Source: Gordonia tangerina
Lineage (GTDB): Bacteria > Actinomycetota > Actinomycetes > Mycobacteriales > Mycobacteriaceae
Length of the DNA stretch: 64,000 nucleotides
Direction: 5' to 3'
NCBI RefSeq assembly: GCF_021556435.1
Contig: NZ_JAKGCU010000010.1
Span: forward strand, 1 to 64,000
Shown here: positions 36,412 through 45,224 of the stretch, in pieces
How the letters are laid out: every line of letters starts with the position of its first letter
Numbering within the stretch: the first letter of the stretch is position 1
Program-made: the position numbers and the translations under genes
Notes under the pieces: model-generated
Databases searched by the model: none
The model's input: only the letters and a program-made list of their open reading frames with translations
What the model was told of the DNA's origin: nothing

Positions 36412-37439
36412 GACGGGCCTCCTACTCGCGTCACGGCATCGACCACGACACGCTGACGAGATGGCGCAAATCCGTGGGCGTCGACGACGAGCACGGTCCC
36501 GACGCGGCGACCGCGATGGAACTACGCGGCCGAACCGGTCTAGCCGCCTACGGCGCGGCCTTCTCCAGGGTCATCGTCGATGATCCCGACGCGTTTCACG
36601 CGGTCATCTACCACCGCCCGTTGTCGATCCTGTCGGCGCACTGCGAGCTGTCGACCCCGCGCACGACCGAACGATCCGACGACATCATTCGTGCCCAACC
36701 GGCGCCCATCGTCATGGTCGGCTCCCATCGGCTCGACGGCCGGCTACGCGTCACGCAGTCCGGTGTGCAACGCCAGTACGGCGAAGGGCAACTCGTGGTG
36801 ATGAGCATCGAGCACGCCTTCGTCGACGAGTGCCCCAGCGTCTGTGACACCACGCTGTTGCTGGTACCGAGTGACATGCTCACTCACGAACTCTCCGATG
36901 CGGCCACGTCGTTCCTGCCGGCGGTCGCCGACTCACCCCTCGGTCGGGCGACGGCGACGTTCATCCGCCGGTTCGTCTGTGATGCTGCAGTACGCGGACT
37001 TCCGGTGACGCCCGCCGACGAACTCGCCGTGATCGATCTGATCCGATCGGCGATCGGTCACCACGCGCACGATTCTCACCGCATGGAGAACAACGCCCTG
37101 TTCGTCATCGAGGCGGTACGCGAACTGATCGACGAGCGCTTCAGCGATCCCCACTTCACCGCGGACTCCATCGCCGAGGTGCTCCAACTCAGCCGTCGTC
37201 ACCTGTATCGCCATCTCGAGAGCATCGGCGAGACGCCGGCGGCGATGATCAGCGCGCGGCGACTGCGGTATGCCCGTGAGCTGCTTGCCGTCGACGACCA
37301 GCTCGGGCTGGACGAGGTGGCGTCGCGTTCCGGTTTCTCCTCGACAGCCACCCTGCGCAACCGCTTCCGGGCAGAGTTCGGGATGACGCCGGGCGCCTTT
37401 CGCGGTGCGATGCGACGAGGGGTCGCCGGCCGCGGATGA
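36408..37439 (+). CDS. AraC family regulator (second of a coupled pair)
   Basis: A 343-residue paralog of the preceding gene, sharing the RPLSILSAHCELSTP-type N-terminal segment and the HTH region (LSRRHLYRHLESIGETPAAMI, ending FRAEFGMTPGAFRG). ATG overlaps the upstream stop by 4 bp, so the two proteins are made from one message and could form a heterodimer or act on the same targets. No target is obvious nearby. Confidence 0.87.
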   Translation: MRRASYSRHGIDHDTLTRWRKSVGVDDEHGPDAATAMELRGRTGLAAYGAAFSRVIVDDPDAFHAVIYHRPLSILSAHCELSTPRTTERSDDIIRAQPAPIVMVGSHRLDGRLRVTQSGVQRQYGEGQLVVMSIEHAFVDECPSVCDTTLLLVPSDMLTHELSDAATSFLPAVADSPLGRATATFIRRFVCDAAVRGLPVTPADELAVIDLIRSAIGHHAHDSHRMENNALFVIEAVRELIDERFSDPHFTADSIAEVLQLSRRHLYRHLESIGETPAAMISARRLRYARELLAVDDQLGLDEVASRSGFSSTATLRNRFRAEFGMTPGAFRGAMRRGVAGRG

Positions 37440-37479
37440 CCGCCCGACCACCGCGGCGCGCGGTCGGTACCGTCGATGT

Positions 37480-38364
37480 GTGGCCACCACTATGCGCACC
37501 CGCGACTGGGTCCCGCCGTGGCCGCTCGACATCCGTGCCACCGTCGGACTGCATCGGCGGGGAAGTGGTGATCCATCATTCGTCTACGGCCGGGACGGCT
37601 CCGTGTGGCGGGCGGTCCACACCCCCGACGGACCGGGCACCCTGACGTTTCGGTCAGACGGCACCATTATCAGCGGTCGGGCCTGGGGCCCCGGCGCACA
37701 ATGGTTGCTCGAACAGATGCCCGACTTTTTGGGCGCGCGCGACGACCCCGACGCGCTGGTGCCCCGTGACGACGTCGTGCGGGAACTGGTCCGGCGTGCT
37801 GAAGGGCTGCGGATCGGCCGGACCGATCGGGTCTGGGCGGCGCTGGTGCCGGCAATACTCGAGCAGAAGGTGGTGGGGGCGGAGGCCTTTCGGGCGTGGC
37901 GATATCTGGTTCGGCGCTATGGCGAACGGGCGCCGGGACCGGTGCCCGACACCATGCGAGTGCCCCCACCGCAGTCCGAGTGGGCGCGTATCCCGAACTG
38001 GGAGTGGCATCGCAGTGGGATCGAACCCGTACGGATGCGCACCATTCGGGGAGCGACCGCGCTGGACGTGGAACGCCACAATGACCGCCTGACGCTGCTC
38101 CGGGGGGTCGGCCGCTGGACCGAGGCCGAGACGCGCATCCGGGCCGTCGGCGACCCGGATGTCGTGAACGTCGGCGACTATCACATCCCGAAGCTGGTGG
38201 GTCTTACTCTGGCCGGTGTATCGGTCGACGATGACGGAATGCTGGAACTTCTCGAACCCTATGCAGGACAACGGCAACGGATCATCCGGATGGTGGAGCG
38301 ACACGGGGTGCGACCGGAGCGGCGCGGCGCGCGGATGACGGTGCGTGACTACCGTGAGTTCTGA
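37480..38364 (+). CDS. DNA-3-methyladenine glycosylase-like protein (AlkA/HhH-GPD superfamily)
   Basis: The 294-residue protein has an N-terminal beta region (13-75) and a helical HhH-GPD core (about 90-260): LVPAILEQKVVGAEAFRAWRYLV, LRGVGRWTEAETRI (helix-hairpin-helix) and VVNVGDYHIPKLVG with the candidate catalytic Asp. This matches actinobacterial 3-methyladenine glycosylase 2-like proteins that remove alkylated bases. TACCGT ends 6 nt before the GTG at 37480, which favours it over ATG 37492. Confidence 0.8.
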   Translation: MATTMRTRDWVPPWPLDIRATVGLHRRGSGDPSFVYGRDGSVWRAVHTPDGPGTLTFRSDGTIISGRAWGPGAQWLLEQMPDFLGARDDPDALVPRDDVVRELVRRAEGLRIGRTDRVWAALVPAILEQKVVGAEAFRAWRYLVRRYGERAPGPVPDTMRVPPPQSEWARIPNWEWHRSGIEPVRMRTIRGATALDVERHNDRLTLLRGVGRWTEAETRIRAVGDPDVVNVGDYHIPKLVGLTLAGVSVDDDGMLELLEPYAGQRQRIIRMVERHGVRPERRGARMTVRDYREF

Positions 38365-38395
38365 CCGAGTCGTGCCGGGCGCATCGGAGCAGGGG

Positions 38396-39037
38396 TCAGC
38401 CGGGCTTGACGGCGAGAACGTACTGCCCCTGTCCGGTGATGGTCTGCTCGACGTGGTCGGCGCCCGCGGTGTGCAACCGGTCGACAATCTCATGTTTTCC
38501 GAAGATGCGATACCCGGACATCTCGGTGAGGGGACGCACTCCCGGCAGTGTGGTCAGTTCAGTGGCGACCGACGTGAAGATCACCACCTCACCGCCGGGT
38601 CGGGTGACCCGGACGAGTTCATCGATCACCGGGAGCGGGTCGGGGATGAGATACAGCGCGGCCAGACAGGTGACGGTGTCGAAGGTGTTGTCGGCGAAGG
38701 GGGTTGCGTGGGCATCGGCGCGAATGTAGCTGGCCCGACCGGTGGCGTTGGTGCGCGCAGCCTGGGTCAGCATGCTGGGCGAGAAGTCAATGCCGATGCA
38801 GCGGCCGTCGCCGCGCAGGCCGTCGGCCAGCTTGCGGGTGTAATTGCCCGGGCCGCAGGCGACATCGAGAATGAGACGTTCGCCGGGGCGTGACAGGTAG
38901 GCGGTCAGGGCCTTGTCGAAGTCGGCAGTGCCGGAACCACCGAGACTGAACAGTCGGGTGAAGGTGGGACGCCAGAGTCGCTCGTAGACTTGCGAGAACA
39001 AGCGGTTATGCATCAATTGCTGCGCGATCGAACTCAT
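38396..39037 (-). CDS. Class I SAM-dependent methyltransferase
   Basis: A 213-residue methyltransferase: motif I LDVACGPGNYTRKLA, acidic GIDFS after strand 2, VTCLAALYLIPD and the post-motif VTRPGGEVVIFTS. It resembles UbiE/Methyltransf_11 enzymes acting on small lipophilic substrates. The N-terminus (LFSQVYERLWRPTFTRLFSLG) is a typical amphipathic lead-in. Convergent with the glycosylase; the substrate is unknown. Confidence 0.87.
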   Translation of the reverse strand: MSSIAQQLMHNRLFSQVYERLWRPTFTRLFSLGGSGTADFDKALTAYLSRPGERLILDVACGPGNYTRKLADGLRGDGRCIGIDFSPSMLTQAARTNATGRASYIRADAHATPFADNTFDTVTCLAALYLIPDPLPVIDELVRVTRPGGEVVIFTSVATELTTLPGVRPLTEMSGYRIFGKHEIVDRLHTAGADHVEQTITGQGQYVLAVKPG

Positions 39038-39061
39038 GTAGCCCCCCGGCTGCCGTGGTGA

Positions 39062-39598
39062 TCAGACTCTGGTGTCTCGCTGCACGCGCAATGTCCCGAT
39101 CGTGGTGGCCAACATGTCGTACTGCCCGACGAGCAGGACAAACGCGACGAGCTTCGCCTCGTCGAGGTGTCGGCGCAGCGCCGCCCATGTCGGATCGGAG
39201 ATGTCCTTGTCCGTCACCAACTCGTCGGTCGCGCGGAGCAACGCCCGTTCCCGGTCACCCCATCCTTCGTCGGGCCCGGCCAGGATGCGGTCGAACTCGT
39301 CGGATGAGATGCCGGCGCGCGCGCCGAGTCGCCGATGATGGTCGAGTTCGTAGTCACAGCGGCGGAGATGTGCGACGCGGATGATGATCATCTCGGAGTC
39401 CTTGCGCGACAACGCCCCGAACGGCATCAGTCGTGCGCCGAAGTGCAGCCAGCCGCGGAACAGCCCCTTGGCGCGGCCGAGGGTGGAGAAGATGCGTGCC
39501 TCGTCGACCCCGATCACCCGGGCCGCGCCGCGCGCGAACACCCAGTTGATCGGACCGAGGTCGCCGAAGCTGCCGGGAGCGACGCGAGGAGTGCTCAT
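39062..39598 (-). CDS. Carboxymuconolactone decarboxylase/AhpD-like protein
   Basis: A 178-residue all-helical protein. Residues 65-100 match the CMD/AhpD core (MIIIRVAHLRRCDYELDHHRRLG), but the AhpD CxxC pair is reduced to one Cys followed by D-Y-E-L-D-H-H, so a thiol peroxidase role is unlikely; the H-H pair is of the alkylhydroperoxidase-like, decarboxylase type. It is divergent from the MaoC hydratase across a 25-bp gap. Confidence 0.82.
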   Translation of the reverse strand: MSTPRVAPGSFGDLGPINWVFARGAARVIGVDEARIFSTLGRAKGLFRGWLHFGARLMPFGALSRKDSEMIIIRVAHLRRCDYELDHHRRLGARAGISSDEFDRILAGPDEGWGDRERALLRATDELVTDKDISDPTWAALRRHLDEAKLVAFVLLVGQYDMLATTIGTLRVQRDTRV

Positions 39599-39605
39599 GG
39601 GGCCA

Positions 39606-39618
39606 CGGTAGACTACCG
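39606..39618. promoter_or_regulatory. Palindrome CGGTAGACTACCG, shared divergent promoter
   Basis: A perfect 13-bp palindrome that fills the middle of the 25-bp gap between the CMD-like and MaoC genes. It contains a -10-like TAGACT toward maoC (ending 9 nt before its ATG) and TAGTCT toward the other gene, so a bound repressor would block both. Confidence 0.55.
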
Positions 39619-39623
39619 AAACT

Positions 39624-40091
39624 ATGACGAGCACCACACAGCGGACGTTTTCCAGTGTCGACGAACTCAAGGCTGCGATCGGGGAGGACCTCGGTTCCGG
39701 TGAGTGGATGACCATCGAACAGGAGCGCGTCAACGCGTTCGCCGACGCCACCGGCGACCACCAGTGGATTCACGTCGACCCCGAACGCGCGAAGGACGGA
39801 CCGTTCGGCGCGCCGATCGCCCACGGCTACCTCACGCTGTCGCTGCTGCCGGTGCTGGCCGGCGGCATCTTCACCGTCAAAGGGCCCAAGCTGGTCATCA
39901 ATTACGGCCAGAACAAGGTGCGCTTCCCCAACCCGGTCAAGGTGGGTTCGCGCATCCGGTCGAACGCGGTCATCAAGTCCGTCGAGGAGACCCCCGCCGG
40001 GGTGAACATGGTGGTCACCAACACCATCGAGATCGAGGGCGAGGCCAAGCCGGCCTGTGTCTCGGAAAGTGTGCGGGTGCTGGTCTACTGA
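39624..40091 (+). CDS. MaoC family (R)-hydratase
   Basis: A 155-residue single hot-dog MaoC protein. The hydratase motif FADATGDHQWIHVDPERA (catalytic Asp and His) is intact. It hydrates trans-2-enoyl-CoA to (R)-3-hydroxyacyl-CoA; similar to Rv0130-type hydratases. The leader is at most a few nucleotides long. A GACCG/CGGTC hairpin follows at 40093-40111 between this gene and the convergent lipase. Confidence 0.87.
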   Translation: MTSTTQRTFSSVDELKAAIGEDLGSGEWMTIEQERVNAFADATGDHQWIHVDPERAKDGPFGAPIAHGYLTLSLLPVLAGGIFTVKGPKLVINYGQNKVRFPNPVKVGSRIRSNAVIKSVEETPAGVNMVVTNTIEIEGEAKPACVSESVRVLVY

Positions 40092-40113
40092 TCGACCGAA
40101 GTAGTGCGGTCGG

Positions 40114-41520
40114 TCAGCGGAGCGGGCAGCTGCTCGTCGGGGCGCGCCCGGCCAGCCGGGCCTCGATCCAGTTCATCGCGTCGTCGAATGCGGTGAACAC
40201 CGTGGTCATGTGCTCACCGGGGTACTCGCGATACGTCGCGTTGACCCCCAGCCGGCATTGTTCGGCGAAGAGTGAACGGGCCTGGCTCGCCGGGATCCAC
40301 CATTCTTGCGCGCCGTGGTAGATGAACACCGGCATCGCCGCCTTCATGTCCTTCATCGACGTGATGTCGAAGATCTCCTGCGCTACCGGCGAACCGAAGG
40401 GGTCCGGCACGTTGGACAACGCCTGGGTGGGCACGAACGAGAAGCCCATATAACCCATCGTCCCGGTGCACAAATTCTTGAAGAAGTCATTGGTGGCCAG
40501 CCAGCGCGCGACATTGTTAGCCATCGGCAGCAATTCCGGCCGTTCGCGTGTGATGCCGAGGATCGCGGCGTGGAAGACGCCGGTGGCGAGGTTGGCGTTC
40601 ATCGCCGCGGCAAGCTCGCGATAGTCGGCGGGCACACCACCGATCGCGGCCCCGACGAAACGCGCGGCAACCTCTGGCGCATACGACTTCGCCAGCTTCG
40701 CAGTGGCATTCGTGGCGATCGCGCCACCGGAGTAGCCGAGCATCGCCAGCGGTCCACGTGCAAAATTCTTCGCGTCGTAGCTTTCGGCGGCCCGGATCGC
40801 GTCGAGAATGACGTGTGCGGCGACATACGGCTCGGCGTAGGCCATGCGCGCGCCGGTGTGATCGGGGACGATCACCGCGTAGCCCTTTTTCAGGGACTCC
40901 TGGGTGGTCGGCGGGTCGAGATCGGTGTCGTTGGTGTCGCCGCTCTTGCCGTGCGACAGCGTGTAGCCGGTAGTGCAGCGGGTGCCGAGCGCGACGATCG
41001 GCGGGTTGTTGACCATCACCGGCCGAGCACCCCGACCCGTCCACGGGGTCGGCGGCACGAACAACGTGGCGGTCGCGAACAGCGGACGATCCTGCGCGTC
41101 GCGGGTGGCGAACTTGATCTGCCGTGCATACCCGACCTGCACCTCCAGGAGCGGCGCAGCGACCGGGGCGACGTCTCGGGACTGAATGATCTCGCCCGGT
41201 GCGCGGCGGTCCAGGTCGGCCGGCCAGGTGTCGAAGAAGGCGTCGCCAGTGGGCGTCGGCATGATGGCTTCGCGCAGTTCCTGCAGGTCCTGGGTGGCGC
41301 CGGGGGTCACCGAGCGCGCCGGGATCGAGTCCAGTCGTGGCACGTCGGGCGCGGGGACCATCGAGTCGATCCGGTTGGGGAACTGGTCGGGAAACGGCAT
41401 CAGATTGGCCGGTGCGGGCGCCGCGGACCCACTGCCCGCAACCAGGGCGACTGCGGCCACCGTGACCGCCACTGCACAACGGACCGACGACTTGATTGAA
41501 CCCGACCACCGCGTGGACAT
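40114..41520 (-). CDS. Secreted lipase, LIP/triacylglycerol-lipase family
   Basis: A 468-residue protein with a signal peptide (cleavage near GSGSA-APAP, about 35) and the secretory-lipase (Candida albicans LIP-like) alpha/beta hydrolase domain: nucleophile Ser in GYSGGAIAT, catalytic Asp and His toward the end (VFIYHGAQEWWIP, PGEHMTTV). It cleaves acylglycerols outside the cell. ATG at 41520 puts the signal peptide at the N-terminus. A second copy lies directly upstream, about half identical by eye. Confidence 0.88.
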   Translation of the reverse strand: MSTRWSGSIKSSVRCAVAVTVAAVALVAGSGSAAPAPANLMPFPDQFPNRIDSMVPAPDVPRLDSIPARSVTPGATQDLQELREAIMPTPTGDAFFDTWPADLDRRAPGEIIQSRDVAPVAAPLLEVQVGYARQIKFATRDAQDRPLFATATLFVPPTPWTGRGARPVMVNNPPIVALGTRCTTGYTLSHGKSGDTNDTDLDPPTTQESLKKGYAVIVPDHTGARMAYAEPYVAAHVILDAIRAAESYDAKNFARGPLAMLGYSGGAIATNATAKLAKSYAPEVAARFVGAAIGGVPADYRELAAAMNANLATGVFHAAILGITRERPELLPMANNVARWLATNDFFKNLCTGTMGYMGFSFVPTQALSNVPDPFGSPVAQEIFDITSMKDMKAAMPVFIYHGAQEWWIPASQARSLFAEQCRLGVNATYREYPGEHMTTVFTAFDDAMNWIEARLAGRAPTSSCPLR

Positions 41521-41600
41521 CGCCCACCTCTCACTGCGCGAACGACGACACCGTGCGATGCTCGCGCTTCGGACCACGTCGTCTTTTCGCTATTGCTAAC

Positions 41601-41615
41601 AATCCTTAAAGGATT
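41601..41615. promoter_or_regulatory. AATCCTT-A-AAGGATT palindrome upstream of lipase 1
   Basis: A perfect 15-bp palindrome 81 bp before the ATG of the downstream lipase, in the 245-bp gap between the tandem lipases. It is A-T-rich in a GC-rich setting, which is typical of an operator. The cognate regulator is unknown. Confidence 0.5.
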
Positions 41616-41765
41616 CTAAGTGGGATGACTGACTTTCGCGGAGCCGGGATCCTTCGATCGACCCGATTCGTCCGAATCGACTACACCTCGGGGCCGGCGC
41701 TCGGCGCCCGTGTGGTCGAGTGTGGTGCAGGCATCCGGGCCGCTCGCACGGCGAGGGGCCGATGA

Positions 41766-43193
41766 TCAAGGACATTCGTCGCCAGCGGGTAGGCCCTGTA
41801 GTCGGCGGTCGAGCCAGTTCAACGCCTCCGGATAGCCGATGACTGCGGCCGACAGGTGTTCGCCGAACACCTCGCGATAGGCGGCGTGGGCGCCGAGTCG
41901 GCATTGTTCGCGATACAGCGCCCGGGCGCCGGCCGCGGGAATCCACCACTCGTGCGTGCCGTGATAAATGTAGAGCGGCACGGCCGATCGTCGTCCGGGC
42001 ATGGCGTTGATGCGATAGATGCGTTCGGCAACCGGGGAGTGGAATGGGTCCGGGTGGTTTGCGAGAAGCTGCATCGGCCAGAATGTCTGACCCGCCAGTG
42101 CGGTCGGGATGGTGCACAGATTCTTCAGCGGCGACGATGCCAGCCAACGGGCGAAATCGTTGGCCATGGTGAGTATTTCGGTGCGCTCGCGGGCGATACC
42201 GAAGGTCGCCGCGTGGAAGAAGCCCGTCGCGAGATTGGCGTTCATACTGCCTACGAGCATCCGGAAATCCGCCGGAACCCCACCGAGAGCGGCGCCGACC
42301 ACCCGCGGCGCCAACTCGGGCGCATAGACGTCGAGCAGTCGTGCGGCACCACCGGTGGCGATCGCGCCCCCGGAGTAGCCGGTCATCACAATGCGTGGGG
42401 TACCGAACTGTCGGTGGTCCAGGGCGGCAATCGCCCGGATCGCATCGAGGATCACGTGACCGGCGACGACGGGTTCGGCGTAAGCCATGCGGGGGCCCTG
42501 GTGGTCCGGGACCAGCACGGTGTAGCCGCGTGCCAGGGCCAACTGTGTGGTCGGCGGGACCAGGTCGGTTGGATTCGTTGCTATCGAGAAGCCATGTGAC
42601 AGGGTGTATCCGGGTGTGCAGGCGGTGCCGAGCGAGTCGATCGGCAGATTGTTCACCACGATCGGGCGAGGACGGGCGTCGGTTCGTTCGCTGCGAGGCA
42701 CGAGCACCGTGGCCGTGCCGAATGACGGTGCGCCCACCGCGTCCGTGCTGCGGAACTTCACCAGCGTGGCCGAACGGATGGGGGTGGTCACCACAGGTGC
42801 GGCCCTCGCCGTCACGTCGCGGGTGGCGATGATGTCGCCGGGACGTGATCCGGTGAGGTTGTGCGGCCATCGATCGAACACGGGATCACCGGTGGCAGAG
42901 GGTAACACCGCCTCCCGAAGCTCCAGCACCTGCCGCGAGAACCCTGCGGCAAGCGCACGCCGCGGTATCCGGCTCAGGGTAGGGATGGGGGCATCCGGTA
43001 CGACGGCATCGATGGCCGCCGGAATCTGCGGTGGAGTGGGCATCATGTTCGGTGGCTCTGCCCGCGCAGGTGCCATGACCATGCCGGCCACGGCGATCGC
43101 CACCACAAGCCCAGCGGTCCCGGAGCGCAGGCAACGCATTCGAATCAGACGTATTCGGCAGTGCGACAGCCGACCTGGACGTCTGGGCACCAT
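41766..43193 (-). CDS. Secreted lipase, LIP family (paralog)
   Basis: A 475-residue paralog of the neighbouring lipase: signal peptide cleaved near PARA-EPPN, nucleophile Ser in GYSGGAIATGG, and the same LYIYHGTHEWWIP and FGEHLSAAV end. The two share the segments GVPADFR/GVPADYR, SMNANLATGFFHAA and MANDFARWLA. GAGGGAG precedes the ATG at 43193; ATG 43139 is an alternative and would leave a shorter signal peptide. Probably arose by tandem duplication and gives broader substrate range. Confidence 0.87.
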   Translation of the reverse strand: MVPRRPGRLSHCRIRLIRMRCLRSGTAGLVVAIAVAGMVMAPARAEPPNMMPTPPQIPAAIDAVVPDAPIPTLSRIPRRALAAGFSRQVLELREAVLPSATGDPVFDRWPHNLTGSRPGDIIATRDVTARAAPVVTTPIRSATLVKFRSTDAVGAPSFGTATVLVPRSERTDARPRPIVVNNLPIDSLGTACTPGYTLSHGFSIATNPTDLVPPTTQLALARGYTVLVPDHQGPRMAYAEPVVAGHVILDAIRAIAALDHRQFGTPRIVMTGYSGGAIATGGAARLLDVYAPELAPRVVGAALGGVPADFRMLVGSMNANLATGFFHAATFGIARERTEILTMANDFARWLASSPLKNLCTIPTALAGQTFWPMQLLANHPDPFHSPVAERIYRINAMPGRRSAVPLYIYHGTHEWWIPAAGARALYREQCRLGAHAAYREVFGEHLSAAVIGYPEALNWLDRRLQGLPAGDECP

Positions 43194-43365
43194 GACGTGC
43201 TCCCTCTGTGCGAGGAGGTCCCCGTTGAACTCCTCACCGTATGACCGTAGGCCGGATTGCGGGACAATCGTCTGGGACATTCGACCCACATACCAAACGT
43301 TATGGGATTGAAACGATGTGGTGTCGTCGAGCGACCCATGTCCCGACTCGCGAGCTGTCGGCCGT

Positions 43366-43482
43366 CGCTGGTTGAGTAGCGGCGCGCGAGCTTGCGAGCC
43401 CGACGCGTATCGACACCAGGCTCGCGGCAACTGATCTCGATACGCCTCCTCGCCTAGCGGCTCGGACGCTACTCGATCAGCG
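43366..43482. repeat. 117-bp palindromic dispersed repeat
   Basis: CGCTGGTTGAGTAGCG (43366-43381) is mirrored by CGCTACTCGATCAGCG (43467-43482), 14 of 16 positions. The middle contains GAGCTTGCGAGC and CTCGATACGC, features I associate with a REP-like repeat common in Gordonia/Rhodococcus intergenic DNA. The stretch 43194-43711 (518 bp) holds this element, the tandem array after it and the promoter region of the second lipase; no gene is supported. Confidence 0.7.
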
Positions 43483-43483
43483 A

Positions 43484-43635
43484 CAAGGGTTTCGTCGGGT
43501 TGGGCGTTACTCGTTCAGCGGCAAGGGTTTCGTCGGGTTGGGCGTTACTCGTTCAGCGGCAAGGGTTTCGTCGGGTTGGGCGTTACTCGTTCAGTGGCAA
43601 GGGGTTCGTCGGGTTGGGCGTTACTCGTTCAGCGG
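43484..43635. repeat. 38-bp tandem repeat, four copies
   Basis: Units start at 43484, 43522, 43560 and 43598 and run CAAGGGTTTCGTCGGGTTGG followed by GCGTTACTCGTTCAGCGG. Copies 1 and 2 are identical, copy 3 ends CAGTGG and copy 4 begins CAAGGGGTT. The last 16 bases of each unit are a relative of the right arm of the palindromic repeat before it, so the array looks like local expansion of that repeat's end. Confidence 0.93.
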
Positions 43636-43711
43636 CGGGTGTGGAGAGGGAGTCGTCATGCTCGGGTCCTACCTGTTCAGCGCCGCAAACCTCAAGCAGT
43701 GAGAAAGGCCA

Positions 43712-45130
43712 TCAGCTGGTCATATAGGGCGACACTGTGCTGCGGTGTTCGTCGATCTGCAGGCTCGCCCCAAGCGCCGGGAACGCGCGTTGCGGACAGT
43801 TCTGACGTTCGCACACACGGCAACCGGCGCCGATCGGGGTGATTCGTGCCTGCGGGCCGATCTCCAGACCGTCGGAGTAGATCACCCGTCCGGCGTGGCG
43901 CAGTTCGCAGCCGAGTCCGATGGCGAAGGTCTTGCCCGGCTGGCCGAATCGGGCGGCGCGGCGCTCAACGGTGCGTGCCACCCAGAAGTAGTCACGGCCG
44001 TCGGGCATCTCCGCGATCTGGGTGAGGATCTTGCCGGGGGAGGCGAAGGTCTCGTACACGTTCCACAGCGGACAGGTGCCGCCGCTCGACGAGAAATGGA
44101 AGCCGGTGGCGGACTGTCGCTTCGACATGTTCCCGGCGCGGTCGACGCGCACGAACGTCCACGGGATGCCCCGAAGATTCGGCCGCTGCAGGGTAGAGAG
44201 CCGATGGCATATGGTCTCGTAGGAGACGGCATAGAAGGCCGACAGGCGTTCGATGTCATACCGGAAATCCTCGGCTGCGCCGTGGAACTGGCGATAGGGG
44301 AGCACCACCGCCGCGGCAAAGTAGTTGGCCAGCCCCAACAGTGCGAGTGAGCGAGCCTCGTCGCTGGTGAAGTTGCCGTCGTCGACCAACCTGTCAATCA
44401 GATCGCCGTACTCGAGGTACCCGAGCTCGGCGGCCAGTTTCATGGTGCGCTGACCTGCCGACAGTGCTGCGGAGAACTCGAGACGCCGCGAGTCGGGATC
44501 GAAGCGGTGCAGGGTGTAGTCCCCGAGGTCCACCCGCCGGACGATCTGTACGCCGTGCACGGTCTCCAGGCGGTTGGCCACCTCCCGCCGGATGTCGGCC
44601 GAATGCATGCGCATCCGCACCGTCATCTCCTCGGCGGCCACGTCGAGCTCGTGGATGTAGTTGCGGCGCTGGTAGAAGTAGTCGCGCACCTCCTCATGCG
44701 GAGCGGTGATGGAGCCGCGCATGCTGCGATCGCCGCGTTCGTCGGTCGCCGCGGCCAACTGGTCGGTCGCGATCCGATAGCGCTGATGCAGGTTGACCAT
44801 CGCCTGGGCGATTTCCGGATGCGCGGCCACCAGAGAGCTGATCGCGTGTGCCTCCACCGCGGCGGGCGCTGCCTCCACGTCGTCGTCGAGCAGGACCTCG
44901 CGCAACTCCGCGACCAGCCGAACGTTGTCCTGGGTATCGAAGAACTCCTCATCGATCCCGAAGACCTCGGTGATCTTGGACAGCACCGGCACCGTCAAAG
45001 GCCGCGCGTCGTGTTCGATCTGGTTGAGGTATGACGGCGAGATGGACAAGGTCTGAGCCAGCGCGACCTGGGACAGGCCGCGTTCGGACCGCAATTGGCG
45101 CAGTCGCGATCCGACGTAGGTCCTGGTCAT
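43712..45130 (-). CDS. ramB: RamB-type acetate/short-chain fatty acyl regulator
   Basis: The 472-residue protein has an N-terminal XRE helix-turn-helix (7-65; GLSQVALAQTLSISPSYLNQIE), an ImmA/IrrE-like peptidase fold around 160-340 and a C-terminal DUF2083 domain with a Cys cluster (GCRVCERQNC) that may bind metal. This is the RamB architecture; RamB represses glyoxylate-cycle and acetate-activation genes. GGAGG precedes the ATG. The isocitrate lyase gene lies 1.3 kb away, and its leader contains a RamB box. Confidence 0.92.
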   Translation of the reverse strand: MTRTYVGSRLRQLRSERGLSQVALAQTLSISPSYLNQIEHDARPLTVPVLSKITEVFGIDEEFFDTQDNVRLVAELREVLLDDDVEAAPAAVEAHAISSLVAAHPEIAQAMVNLHQRYRIATDQLAAATDERGDRSMRGSITAPHEEVRDYFYQRRNYIHELDVAAEEMTVRMRMHSADIRREVANRLETVHGVQIVRRVDLGDYTLHRFDPDSRRLEFSAALSAGQRTMKLAAELGYLEYGDLIDRLVDDGNFTSDEARSLALLGLANYFAAAVVLPYRQFHGAAEDFRYDIERLSAFYAVSYETICHRLSTLQRPNLRGIPWTFVRVDRAGNMSKRQSATGFHFSSSGGTCPLWNVYETFASPGKILTQIAEMPDGRDYFWVARTVERRAARFGQPGKTFAIGLGCELRHAGRVIYSDGLEIGPQARITPIGAGCRVCERQNCPQRAFPALGASLQIDEHRSTVSPYMTS

Positions 45131-45224
45131 GCCAACCTCCTGCCGTCACGATCGGCGACCACCCGGGCCGGTCCGACGACGCCGGCCGGTCTGGTCGCCC
45201 GCCTGTTCAGGGTACGGTGACCGC

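Noticed and set aside
43484..43635. CRISPR-like direct repeats
   Set aside because: Units abut without spacers, four copies only, and no cas gene is near.
43500..43727. 75-codon frame over the tandem repeat
   Set aside because: It translates repeat units only; start codons lie within the repeat.
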